64,000 nucleotides of DNA from Pachysolen tannophilus NRRL Y-2460 (Eukaryota > Ascomycota > Pichiomycetes > Alaninales > Pachysolenaceae), in assembly GCA_001661245.1 (NCBI GenBank), contig KV454015.1:120639-184638 (forward strand), read 5' to 3'. Under the pieces are notes generated by a model. It was given only the letters and a program-made list of their open reading frames with translations. It ran no database searches and was not told the DNA's origin. The position numbers and the translations under genes are program-made. Positions 9,191 to 18,463 of this stretch are shown here, piece by piece; within the stretch, counting starts at the first letter, position 1; each line of letters opens with the position of its first letter.

Positions 9191-11656
9191 TTAGAATTTT
9201 TTTTGCCCGTTTTCATCTAAATCATCCAATTTAATGTTTTCCGAAGTTTCATTTTTCTTATCTTCTGTGATATTGGAGAATTTATAGGTGCTTGGTTCTT
9301 GGTGTTGCTCTGTACTGAGTAAAATCTCTTTTAATTTCTCGGTGACGACAATTTTGGTTTGATCCACCATAGCTAAACTGATTTTTATAACAGAGCCTAA
9401 CATATTGAATTTGTAGCAGATATATAAGCCAGAACCCAACAATATAACCAATGTAAATAAAATAGGATTCCTTAATACTGCCATTATCTCATTTGCACCT
9501 AAGACCAACAATAATGCATAAAAATATACTGGAATTGATGTGACAGACTGGATAATTGATCTTTTTGCATCAAGGTAAGTTAAATCAATTTGTTTCTTAA
9601 ATAATTGCAATATTGATTGTTGCTGTTTGAAAGATAAAATGTGTGAAAATCTATGGTGCTTATGTGTTGGTGAAGATCTTTCTGTGTTATTGCCATTGCT
9701 TGCTTCGAAATCTTCTTCTTCATCTGACGAAAAATCTTCCTCATCATGTGCTATGTCAATATCAGGCAAGATTTCAACATTAGACGATAATTTAGCAATT
9801 GATAAAATTGGTAAAATATCCAAGGTCTTTGATCTTGCCTCCACAAAATTGGAGTCGATCTCTGAAGTTGTCTTCCATAACTTTGGTAACCCATTTTCAT
9901 CATATTTGAAATATGTTTCAAATTTATTTTTCAAAATATTTAAAACAGTATCTTCTGTTAAATAATCATGAATAATTTCATCAAATTTTAGCCAAAATTT
10001 CTTCAAAATATTATCATAAGTTAACTTATTTTCATCCGCAGAAAATCCCAATTGGAAATCATAAACATCTTCTTCTTTCTTATATTTTGAGAGTAAAGAA
10101 CTTGATAATTTCTTGAAATCACTCAAAATTTGATCCCATGAATCATTGGTTGGATTTGACAAGATGTTGACAACAGTTTCTTTAAAATTACTTGAAAATT
10201 TCTTGACGATTTTATTGGTCATATTTTCCAATTCTTTTACCTTTTGTTGTTTCATTAATTCGGATAAATTTTCTTTCAACTGATTTAATTCCTTAGTGCT
10301 ACTATAAAAATTTTCTTCATCTAGATCTTCATCAATGATAGATATTAGTTTAGAATTAGTAAGAAAAAAATTCAAAGCTTCATTATAAGATGTAGTTAAA
10401 ACTTCATCAAAATTCCCAATATTTTTAGATTTCTTATTTTTGACAATTTCTTCATTAAATTTCTCAATTGCCGATTTGCTTAATTTTGTTAAAGATGAAG
10501 AATAAACTTCTCTTAATTTTAAATCAACTTTATTGCTCAAGATTTTTCTTTTTTCAAGATAAACAGATCTTGTATATCTTGAAGCATTTGAATCATATTC
10601 TTTTAAAATATTGGATCTCAACTCTCTTAAGATATTACCAAGTTCATTTAACTCCAAATTATTATCTTTTTCAAACACCAGATCAAATTTTTCAATAAAT
10701 ATTTCATAACTATTAGCTGAGATTTCATCACATCTAAATCTTGCAACCAAGATTTGTTGTGTTGGTAAATCTAAATCTTTATTTAGTTCAATTTGTTCCC
10801 AAACTTGTTCTGCATATACACTCCAACCGTCAATTGGAATATGACGATGATATTCACTTAAAAATAAATCTTGCGGTGTTGAAAATCTGTCACCTAATTC
10901 TGCAACTCCTCTTAAAAAATTATCTTGTTGTAAAAGTTTGTGTGGTAAAGCCCAAAATTTTAAATCAAAATAATCTGTTAATTCCGAGTTCTCAGTCTCT
11001 CGAGATTTATTTAATTGAGACCATATTTTTTTCAAATCATCCATTAAAGTTTTCGATAAGTTCTCCAATGGTGTAATCCCAATATGATCTCTAATAACAA
11101 ATAATAATAAACATTTTTGTTTGTTTTTAGCAAACAATGAAAGATTTACTTCAAAGACAGTTTTCAATAACCCCATATTTGCACCTTGGTATAACCCAAC
11201 CTGATGCTCCCATATATTGATGAGTAAGACTTCAGATGTTGCTAACGCAAATAGGGCTGATTTTCTTTCAAAATCTTGATCTTCACCTCTTTCTCTACCA
11301 TCCGTACCTTCAACATCCATAACAAATATGGAACCAGTATTGTTACCCTCCAGATGATTCACATTACCTGTAGTAGCAATTGTATCTGCATGTGCTAACC
11401 ATATACCTTTCGTGGTCTGTTGACGCTGCAGCTCATTCATAACATCAAACTCTGTACCAAATAAATGATTCAATAAAGTTGATTTACCTGTAGATTGAGA
11501 CCCAAAAACAGAGACAATATGATAGTTTAAACCATCCTCAGAACTTGTAACACCACCATTATTCTTCAGATAATATTGAGATAAATAAGAAGATAACTTC
11601 TTATTGAAAACCTTATCTTCATCAATCACTTGAATAGAATCATTTGCTGTATTCAT
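9191..11656 (-). CDS. SEY1: Dynamin-like ER fusion GTPase Sey1
   Basis: Sey1/RHD3 GTPase that mediates homotypic fusion of ER tubules, the yeast counterpart of atlastin. The 821-residue protein has a P-loop GSQSTGKST (52-60), switch residues in QRQQTTKGIW (about 77-86), DVEGTDGRERGEDQ (114-127) and the guanine-specificity region FVIRDHIG. A long helical middle region follows. Near the C-terminus, two closely spaced hydrophobic segments (SIPVYFYALLLVLGANEIMA and ILFTLVILLGSGLYICYKF) form the membrane hairpin, then a cytosolic tail. Length agrees with the family (about 776 in S. cerevisiae). An acidic Asp/Glu-Ser patch precedes the membrane hairpin. The ATG at 11656 is the first in frame. Confidence 0.95.
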   Translation of the reverse strand: MNTANDSIQVIDEDKVFNKKLSSYLSQYYLKNNGGVTSSEDGLNYHIVSVFGSQSTGKSTLLNHLFGTEFDVMNELQRQQTTKGIWLAHADTIATTGNVNHLEGNNTGSIFVMDVEGTDGRERGEDQDFERKSALFALATSEVLLINIWEHQVGLYQGANMGLLKTVFEVNLSLFAKNKQKCLLLFVIRDHIGITPLENLSKTLMDDLKKIWSQLNKSRETENSELTDYFDLKFWALPHKLLQQDNFLRGVAELGDRFSTPQDLFLSEYHRHIPIDGWSVYAEQVWEQIELNKDLDLPTQQILVARFRCDEISANSYEIFIEKFDLVFEKDNNLELNELGNILRELRSNILKEYDSNASRYTRSVYLEKRKILSNKVDLKLREVYSSSLTKLSKSAIEKFNEEIVKNKKSKNIGNFDEVLTTSYNEALNFFLTNSKLISIIDEDLDEENFYSSTKELNQLKENLSELMKQQKVKELENMTNKIVKKFSSNFKETVVNILSNPTNDSWDQILSDFKKLSSSLLSKYKKEEDVYDFQLGFSADENKLTYDNILKKFWLKFDEIIHDYLTEDTVLNILKNKFETYFKYDENGLPKLWKTTSEIDSNFVEARSKTLDILPILSIAKLSSNVEILPDIDIAHDEEDFSSDEEEDFEASNGNNTERSSPTHKHHRFSHILSFKQQQSILQLFKKQIDLTYLDAKRSIIQSVTSIPVYFYALLLVLGANEIMAVLRNPILFTLVILLGSGLYICYKFNMLGSVIKISLAMVDQTKIVVTEKLKEILLSTEQHQEPSTYKFSNITEDKKNETSENIKLDDLDENGQKKF

Positions 11657-12192
11657 TGTTTGTGTTTCTCAATTAACAATTAAGCGCCCTTACAAACAAA
11701 CAAAAAAAAAACTCTCAAGACAAAGAACAAAGAACGAAGAACAAAAAAATAAAATAAAATAAAAAAAAACAGTTCCAAAGTAGCAGCTCCTAATATCCTG
11801 ATAAGCAATTGATAGATAATATAGAATACAAATTCACTTAAAATATATAGAGATATATATCTATCTTCTATTCTCTTCTCTTCTCTTCTCTTCTCTTCTC
11901 GTCTGGTTTCGTTGCGTTTCTTCTTTCAATTGACCTCTTTTTGAACCATTCCAACTAAATTTCCTTTTTAGGAAACTTATTTTTACTTTCTTAATTTAGT
12001 AATTTTGTGTTGTTTCCAGTTTAGGAAATTTTGGTTTTTTTTGGTTTTTTCTTTTTTTTTGGTTTTTTGGTTTTTTTAACTGGAAAGATCTTTAAGTACC
12101 AGGCGAAAAGACAACGGTTTTCCCTTTTAATAGATGGATGAAAAGGTTGATATCATTATATTTCTTGTTAATCCGTGATAGTGTATATAATC
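11657..12192. other. Divergent promoter region SEY1 / GET4
   Basis: 535 bp of A+T-rich, pyrimidine-rich sequence. It contains six TTCTC units at 11871-11900 and a run of TTTTTTGG-like units around 12029-12078. I see no gene or recognised factor site. Confidence 0.6.
11871..11900. repeat. TTCTC pentanucleotide repeat (6 units)
   Basis: Six tandem TTCTC units in the GET4/SEY1 promoter. Such pyrimidine tracts are common near yeast transcription starts. Confidence 0.9.
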
Positions 12193-13149
12193 ATGAGTTC
12201 TCAAAGTCGTAATCCGAAGTTGGAGAGAACGCTTGAGCGTTTTAAGCTGAAAATTGATCAAGGTTCCTACTATGAGGCATCTTTAACAATTCAGACAATT
12301 GTTAGTAGATATGTTAAGATGAAGAATTATAATGATTCGATTGAGTTATTATATCATGCTGCTTTAACGTTATTGGAACTTAAGCAATCTGCTCCTGGGT
12401 GTGAACTTTTTTTGAAGTTGATTGATCTTTTGAAAAATTTAGATGGAGATCATAATAATTATGATTTATATTTGAAACAACAGTTGCCAAAATTTCTTCA
12501 ATTATTACAAGAAATACCGAAAGATGATCCTGCTTTAAGTGATATTGCCAAAGAATTGATAACTTATTCCATTTCAATAACTCCATATAAATTAGGGGAT
12601 CCTATTTTAAATTTCAATATAGGTAAAAAATTCTTGATGAGTGGGAATATGGAAAATTATTATAAAGCAGAACAATTTTTAATATTGAGTGGTGATAATG
12701 ATAATGCATTAGATTTATATATTGAATTATTACATCAATGGTATTTGAATGATGAAACTAAAGATTTTACAACTTATTTTATTAGATTAATCATAAATTA
12801 CTTATATGTTGGTAATATCAAATTTGCTCTTAAAGGTTTTAAAAAATTAGTTGATAAATTAGAATTAAAAAATTATACTCTTAAAGAAAATGGATTTCTC
12901 TTATTTGAAAATGAAAAATTATTAAATTTTTTACAATTGTTAATAAGAGTAATTCAAAGATCAGAAAAAGGATCTTTCAATATTTTCAAAAATTTAATTA
13001 ATAGATATAAAGAATTATTATTGGAACGAAACTTGTTAAATCCTCTCAATTATTTAAGTAAATTATATTTCAATGAAACAATTTTACAACAACAGAATAA
13101 TGATATTTTCCAAAATTTGATGAGCGGATTTTTGAGAGGAAATAACTGA
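12193..13149 (+). CDS. GET4: Get4, subunit of the tail-anchored protein pre-targeting complex
   Basis: Get4 pairs with Get5 and hands tail-anchored proteins from Sgt2 to Get3 in the cytosol. The 318-residue alpha-solenoid protein aligns with S. cerevisiae Get4: LERF near the N-terminus, YYEASLTIQTIVSRYV, SIELLYHAALTLLELKQ, the PYKLGDPILNFNIGKKF block, YKAEQFLILSGD, LIINYLYVGNI, and the conserved C-terminus NLMSGFLRG. Translation starts at ATG 12193 (MSSQSRNPK); the in-frame codon at 12175 is GTG and is rejected. A CTG codon at 12247 stands where S. cerevisiae has Asn. Confidence 0.93.
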   Translation: MSSQSRNPKLERTLERFKLKIDQGSYYEASLTIQTIVSRYVKMKNYNDSIELLYHAALTLLELKQSAPGCELFLKLIDLLKNLDGDHNNYDLYLKQQLPKFLQLLQEIPKDDPALSDIAKELITYSISITPYKLGDPILNFNIGKKFLMSGNMENYYKAEQFLILSGDNDNALDLYIELLHQWYLNDETKDFTTYFIRLIINYLYVGNIKFALKGFKKLVDKLELKNYTLKENGFLLFENEKLLNFLQLLIRVIQRSEKGSFNIFKNLINRYKELLLERNLLNPLNYLSKLYFNETILQQQNNDIFQNLMSGFLRGNN

Positions 13150-13190
13150 AAAAAAAAACACAAACCTCTTTTTTTTTTTTTTTTTTTTAA

Positions 13191-13230
13191 TTTTATTTTA
13201 TTTTATTTTATTTCATTTCATTTCATTTGT
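13191..13230. repeat. TTTTA / TTTCA pentanucleotide tract
   Basis: Tandem TTTTA units grading into TTTCA units in the 108 bp between the convergent GET4 and Nudix gene stop codons; probably shared 3' UTR sequence. Confidence 0.75.
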
Positions 13231-13257
13231 GTGTAGTAATTTCTTCAATAATAATAA

Positions 13258-13884
13258 CTAGTAATTGTCTACTTCCATATGTTTATCAATAATGTTTCCA
13301 TGCGGATCAACATCAACGTCCTCGATATCTTTACGTATTGAACTTTCATTTAGGGCCAGTAATAACTCGGGTCTCTTTGCCTTTGTCAATTCATGTTTGG
13401 CTTCCGAATAAGTACACCATCTTCTATCTCGTGTATCACTCTCTGGCCATTCCTGACATAATTCTTTGACTTCCATTTCATAAAAATGGAATTCAGATCG
13501 TGGGATTTTGGAAAGATCATCATCCATATTATTAACATCAATAAACGCTTTTTGACCTTCATCCAATTCTTTCACAAATCTATGGTCTTCAACAGGTGTT
13601 AATTTCAGAAGTATATTTCCTATAATCCCAGCTTCTTCCCATGTTTCTCTTATCGCTGTAATGGCATAATCATTTTCCTCATCTTTCTCAATTCCTCCCT
13701 TCGGTATAATCCACCTGTTTTTATGTTTTGCAGAAGTAACCATAATCAATTTTGTCTTATCTTCATTCAATGCAACACATCCCGCAATCAACCTAGCACC
13801 TGTCTTGGCCGAATACACCTGATTATCCCTACCTTCTCTTGCCTTAGTGGTCTTTGTGAATTGTATTATATTGTTATGTGCCAT
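13258..13884 (-). CDS. DDP1: Diphosphoinositol polyphosphate phosphohydrolase, Nudix family
   Basis: Ddp1-type Nudix hydrolase, which cleaves diphosphoinositol polyphosphates and diadenosine polyphosphates. The 208-residue protein opens with AREGRDNQVYSAKTGARLIAGCVAL, which matches the yeast Ddp1 start, then RWIIPKGGIEKDEEN and RETWEEAGIIG, the Nudix box with its REUxEExGU metal-binding core. The spacing between the first Gly and the RE pair is one residue longer than the canonical Nudix box. EFHFYEMEV and AKRPELLLALNES also match Ddp1. Start ATG at 13884. The gene is divergent from the WD-repeat gene, with 181 bp between them. Confidence 0.92.
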   Translation of the reverse strand: MAHNNIIQFTKTTKAREGRDNQVYSAKTGARLIAGCVALNEDKTKLIMVTSAKHKNRWIIPKGGIEKDEENDYAITAIRETWEEAGIIGNILLKLTPVEDHRFVKELDEGQKAFIDVNNMDDDLSKIPRSEFHFYEMEVKELCQEWPESDTRDRRWCTYSEAKHELTKAKRPELLLALNESSIRKDIEDVDVDPHGNIIDKHMEVDNY

Positions 13885-14065
13885 TGCCGATAATTACTTC
13901 AAAATATATAATTTATTTAATAATATCTGGTTTAGTACTCATTTTTATATTTTTTATATTTTTTAATTTTTTAATTTTTTTAGCCTTTTTTCTTTTCATA
14001 TCGATTTTATCATTTCTATGTTTTATACCAGTAGATTATATAATATCTAGAAAATAAATTGGGAA

Positions 14066-15679
14066 ATGGATGAATTGCCTACAAGTTTTGGTAACTTCAG
14101 TGGTGACAGTGGTATTAGTTCTGATGTGCTCCAAGAACGATATGATAGTTGTTTGAGAGATGATTATAAAGAACATGTTAATTTGAAAAAATTAATGGTA
14201 AAGGACGATGGCTCATCATCGTCTTCAGATGATGATGATGATGATGATGATAAAGAGGACGATAGTGACGAGGATGACGAGGATGACGAGGATGAATATG
14301 ATGAATATGAATCTTTCCCAATAACTCATGAGTTTAAAATTCAAACGAATTCTAAGAAGATTACATCCATTGAATTAAACAAATCGGGGTCAAAATTCTT
14401 AGTTGGTTCACAGGATTCTTCTTTGAAGATTTACGATTATAATAATTTGAGTATTCATAACTGGGTCCCTCGGAAATTCAATCCTTTTAATGAAAAGACA
14501 GAGTCAATTTCAGAGTTTGGTGGAAGTATTAAAGAATCAGGAAATTATACTGTTAAAAAGATTAAAAATGACAAGATTACTGACAATTTCTTAGTAATAC
14601 CTAATCATTCTATTTTCAAAATATTAGATTCATATGGGAATGAAATTTTCAAGTCTAATAAAGGAGATGTCTACTTGCATGATTTAAGATTGACTAAAGG
14701 ACATATATCGGAAATTAACGATGGAATAATAAAAGGCAATATGGTGATAACGTGTTCTAGCGATGCCACTGTCAGAGTATGGGATATAAACCAGACATCC
14801 GGTAATAAGCAAGTTAGTTTTTTCAATGAGTTCAAAAAATCTAAGACATCAATTGATAATATTTCTTATTGTGGGTTAAATGATAAAAATTTAGTACTTA
14901 GTGATTCTACCGGTCAGTTATCATTATTTGATAGCAATAATCTAAATAGACCTTTAACCTCAATGAAAATATCAGATTCAGGTATTATATCTTTGTTAGC
15001 TAATGAATTCAATAAAGATCAAATATTTACTAGATCATTTAATGATGAGTTGAAGATTTTTGATATAAGATTTTTCAAAGATGCTGTTTCTACTAAAGAA
15101 GGTTTTAGTCATCGTAATCAATATCAAAATTTACAAGTTTCAGATAATGGCAGTTATTTGATTGGTTGCACTTATGACAATGCAGATGAAAAGGGTGATA
15201 TAGATCATCAGATACATGTACTTGACATAAATGATGATTTGAAAACAGTCTACAAATTGAACTTAAATTTTGAACCAACTTGCTTGAAGTGGGATTATAA
15301 CATTAACGAGATATTGATAGGTTCTACCAGTGGTGACTTATTAACATTATTCTCCAAAAAATTGTCTAAAAATGGTGTCAAATTATTGTTAGAAAAAAAG
15401 AATACGGGGTTGAAAAGATCATTGAATGATGATGAAGACAATGATGAAAATAATTATTTGAATATAAATCAAAAAAATTTGATTTATAATTCTGAAGATC
15501 TATATAACAAGACAAAGAACAAGAAACAAAAAAAATTTAACAATGCTAATAACAATAATGTTCGTTCCAAAAAAAAGATAAATATATGGGGTAAGAGTGA
15601 AGAAAATAGTGAAATATTGAATGAAGACCCAAGGGAAGAATTGTTAAAATATGCACAGGTAAAAAACAAACAAACATGA
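14066..15679 (+). CDS. WDR70-like WD40 repeat protein
   Basis: WD40 protein of 537 residues matching the WDR70 family (human WDR70, S. pombe Wdr70), which is linked to CUL4 ubiquitin ligase and histone H2B ubiquitination. The family pattern is clear: an acidic N-terminal stretch (about 49-80, Ser/Asp runs), then FPITHEFKI and the first blade with SGSKFLVGSQDSSLKIYDY, the GD-x-Y and TKGH signature after a non-WD insert, CSSDATVRVWDI, DDELKIFDIR-like SFNDELKIFDIRFF, LIGSTSGDLLTLF, and the terminal DPREELLKYAQ that corresponds to NPREAILRHA in human. I recall no clear S. cerevisiae orthologue. The gene converges on the F-box gene with only 15 bp between stop codons, so transcripts must overlap. 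Confidence 0.75.
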   Translation: MDELPTSFGNFSGDSGISSDVLQERYDSCLRDDYKEHVNLKKLMVKDDGSSSSSDDDDDDDDKEDDSDEDDEDDEDEYDEYESFPITHEFKIQTNSKKITSIELNKSGSKFLVGSQDSSLKIYDYNNLSIHNWVPRKFNPFNEKTESISEFGGSIKESGNYTVKKIKNDKITDNFLVIPNHSIFKILDSYGNEIFKSNKGDVYLHDLRLTKGHISEINDGIIKGNMVITCSSDATVRVWDINQTSGNKQVSFFNEFKKSKTSIDNISYCGLNDKNLVLSDSTGQLSLFDSNNLNRPLTSMKISDSGIISLLANEFNKDQIFTRSFNDELKIFDIRFFKDAVSTKEGFSHRNQYQNLQVSDNGSYLIGCTYDNADEKGDIDHQIHVLDINDDLKTVYKLNLNFEPTCLKWDYNINEILIGSTSGDLLTLFSKKLSKNGVKLLLEKKNTGLKRSLNDDEDNDENNYLNINQKNLIYNSEDLYNKTKNKKQKKFNNANNNNVRSKKKINIWGKSEENSEILNEDPREELLKYAQVKNKQT

Positions 15680-15694
15680 TTTCCAGAAATTGAT

Positions 15695-17185
15695 TCATAG
15701 TTCTAAATTCAACCATTTTTTGAGTAATTTAATTTTTTCCAAACCCAAAATTTTATCCGTTGTTAAAGCCCAAATTTGTAGACTTTCAATTTCTTGTCCT
15801 GTAATATTTAAATTCTGTATTTTTTTAGAATTGGTATAAAACAATCCTTTACCATTCAAATCATTAATGAAAATATTTATAGGTACTTTTAATTTGTAAG
15901 ATTTACCATCAGAACTTTCTTTCTTTTCATAAAACATCCATGTGATGTTTGAAATATCTAATTCATTCCTTGCCAAATGATTATTTTCATTTTTGGGAGG
16001 GATTTTTTTAACAAATGTCCTTGGTTTTAAATTATCTTTAATAAAAAAATTAAACCAATTGATTAGCTTGGGGATTGAAACGTTATCAATTATTAGCAAT
16101 CTCAATTGTGGGAAATTAAAATCACAATCATTATTATGCTGCCTAAGTAAAATAGAGAAATCAAAATTGTAGGCTTCAATTTGTAGTAAGGTTGATTTAC
16201 TACATTTTAAAAATTTTAAAAGTTCATTGGTAAATTTAATTTTCATTGGTATTGAATTTTCATTAATTTCTTGTGTATTATGATTAAAATAATTCTTGTA
16301 AAAAGATAAAGTTGCATGTTGTTCAACAAATGTTTGAAAATTTTCTAAAGATCTTAAATTATAATCTTCAAAATAATTTTTAATATTTGAAGAAATATGT
16401 CTTTGAATAAATGATTTATTTAATGATACAATTGTAAAATATTGTAAATTTGTACATTTAAAATCTTTAATATAACATGAATCTTTTAGTTTTGCAAAAT
16501 CTCGATAAAATTTTCTAGATTTATAATTTTTAATATCAATTCTTAAATATTTTAAAGAATTGGGTAAATGATATAAAGTAGAAATTAAACCCAATGCATC
16601 ATTAACTTGAATTTTTAAAATTATTAAATTATTAAAGCTTGGTAATGTAATTTTTGTTAAATGAATTCTAAATTTATAAAAAAAATTTGAACGAAATAAA
16701 TTCTTATTATTCTTATTTAAAAAAGGTCGAATCATATTTAAATTCAGTTTCCTAATATTCAAACTTATATTTGGATTTTGTGAAAGCATTAATAATGTAG
16801 AACATGCAGAAATTTCTCCAATCTCGTTACTGCATATATTTAAACTTATTAGTTTATACAATAATGGTAAATTTGCAACATAAATCTTTGATGAACTTGC
16901 CATAAAATTTATAATCGAACTATAATCTTTAAATAAATATAAAAAAAAGCAAATCCTTTGTAAAATCTCTGATGGTAAATAATCTAAATTTATTCTTTGT
17001 TCTTGAGAAAAATCTTGTACATTATCAATCACTGCAGCTTCATTAACTACCATTACAGAAGAAACTCTATGATATTCTTGAATCAAATTCAATTGCTGAT
17101 GGAAAATTGCTCGTACATCTGAATATAAGAAATTCTTGAAATATCTATCAACGGTTTTATAACCACTATCTGGAATTGATTCCAT
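15695..17185 (-). CDS. F-box protein, uncharacterised
   Basis: A 496-residue protein with an F-box-like segment LDYLPSEILQRICFFL (about 83-98) followed by SSIINFMASSSKIYVANLPLLYKLI, the usual helix pattern of substrate adaptors of SCF (Skp1-cullin) ubiquitin ligases. Downstream are irregular leucine/isoleucine-rich repeats (for example IRKLNLNMI, LKYLRIDIKNY, LRSLENFQTF, LRLLIIDNVSIPKL) that suggest a degenerate LRR solenoid. Start is set at ATG 17185 (MESIPDSGYK); the upstream in-frame TTG at 17299 is not used. I do not recognise an orthologue. Confidence 0.6.
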   Translation of the reverse strand: MESIPDSGYKTVDRYFKNFLYSDVRAIFHQQLNLIQEYHRVSSVMVVNEAAVIDNVQDFSQEQRINLDYLPSEILQRICFFLYLFKDYSSIINFMASSSKIYVANLPLLYKLISLNICSNEIGEISACSTLLMLSQNPNISLNIRKLNLNMIRPFLNKNNKNLFRSNFFYKFRIHLTKITLPSFNNLIILKIQVNDALGLISTLYHLPNSLKYLRIDIKNYKSRKFYRDFAKLKDSCYIKDFKCTNLQYFTIVSLNKSFIQRHISSNIKNYFEDYNLRSLENFQTFVEQHATLSFYKNYFNHNTQEINENSIPMKIKFTNELLKFLKCSKSTLLQIEAYNFDFSILLRQHNNDCDFNFPQLRLLIIDNVSIPKLINWFNFFIKDNLKPRTFVKKIPPKNENNHLARNELDISNITWMFYEKKESSDGKSYKLKVPINIFINDLNGKGLFYTNSKKIQNLNITGQEIESLQIWALTTDKILGLEKIKLLKKWLNLEL

Positions 17186-17829
17186 CTTAAAATACTTTAA
17201 TACCAACAAATTGTTGTATGGTTTTATGAAAAGAATAGGGGGAGTGCGGCTTTTAAAAATAAAGGCCCTTTTTAACCAATGCGTTACTAATAAAATCAAC
17301 TATAAAATACAACGTTAAACAACGCAAAACTGAAAAAAAAAAAAAAAAAAAAAGAAAAATTATTCTAATAACTAGTAACTTACCTAACCACCATTACCAT
17401 TACCACTACACACTACAACCTTATCACCACTTCAAAAAAAACCTCCACGCATCTTCTTTTTTTTGTTGCTTCTTTGGATTTTGTACCAATCAATCCTCCC
17501 ACATTAACACCCACATTTACACCCCTATTATTTAACTGCAATTTTGCTTTTTTGAACACAGAAACAAACGCAGAAACAAACGCGCATAAATTTTATTTTT
17601 ATTGTTTCTTTAATTGAGCCGCAGTTTAAGAGGCAATTTAAAAAAGGCGATTTCTCTTTTGGGATTTTTGGATTTGCATACACTACTTTGAATTATAAAT
17701 AAATATAAATATAAATATAAATATAAATCTATCATTTTGGTGTATTTGAAAAAGGTAAACAAACCAAAAATAATAAGAAGAATAGGAATTAGTGATATTA
17801 GTGATATTAGTGGTTAGTGAATAGTGATA
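17186..17829. other. Divergent promoter region, F-box gene / unknown gene
   Basis: A 644-bp region with a long A-run near 17333-17353, a TAAATA hexamer tract around 17696-17729, and a near-duplicate AGAAACAAACGC just before 17585. Nothing else is recognised. Confidence 0.55.
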
Positions 17830-18417
17830 ATGTCAGAGCATAGTGTTGGAGCCACTACACCGGTCAAGCAATCGAATGTATTTCAAGAACAGCGCTATTG
17901 GGGGAAAGAGGCGGTAGATAACCAAGGTTTTGATAATGAACAAGAAGAGAATGATTCAAGGGTAAATATTAAATCCGAATTTTTGGAAACTACTCCGTCG
18001 TCGTCATCAAAGAATACAGGGAATAACAAAAATGTTTATAATTTGAAAAGAGGGCCTGCTACGCCATTGACACCAACTTTTATACAACAAAATATCATTA
18101 GAAGAAAAGTTGCCGCTGATGAAATTGGAAATCAACATATAGAAAGTTTGAAAAATGGAGGGAATACATTTACAGTAAGTCCAATAAAGGAGACACAAGT
18201 TCAAGATAATTGTATACAAGAGAAGCTGGATGATAGGAAAGAGGAAGAGATGATAGCAGATTTTACTCAAGCTGAATTACAAGATTTGAATGAAAAGATA
18301 CGTTTAATAGAATTGAAGAAACAAGATTTTTTCAAAAATGAAGATTATAAGAATGTAAAAGACTTGTTAAATTTTATGATTATAGAAAGAGAATATGAGA
18401 AAAAAATTCTCAACTAA
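17830..18417 (+). CDS. Hypothetical protein with Thr-Pro motifs and C-terminal helix
   Basis: A 195-residue hydrophilic protein I do not recognise. The N-terminal two thirds look disordered and carry several Thr-Pro or Ser-Pro sites (ATTPVK, ETTPSS, PATPLTPTF, VSPIK), typical of cyclin-dependent or MAP kinase substrates. The block ATPLTPTFIQQNIIRRKVAA is the most conserved-looking part. The last 50 residues (about 145-195) form a charged predicted helix or coiled coil ending FMIIEREYEKKILN. The start is ATG 17830; an in-frame GTG lies six bases upstream. The gene is convergent with CAK1, with 46 bp between stops. Codon use resembles neighbouring genes, so I take it as real. Confidence 0.6.
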   Translation: MSEHSVGATTPVKQSNVFQEQRYWGKEAVDNQGFDNEQEENDSRVNIKSEFLETTPSSSSKNTGNNKNVYNLKRGPATPLTPTFIQQNIIRRKVAADEIGNQHIESLKNGGNTFTVSPIKETQVQDNCIQEKLDDRKEEEMIADFTQAELQDLNEKIRLIELKKQDFFKNEDYKNVKDLLNFMIIEREYEKKILN

Positions 18418-18463
18418 TTTTTCAAAATAAATTTTTATAAAAATTTATAAATTTCTATTTATA

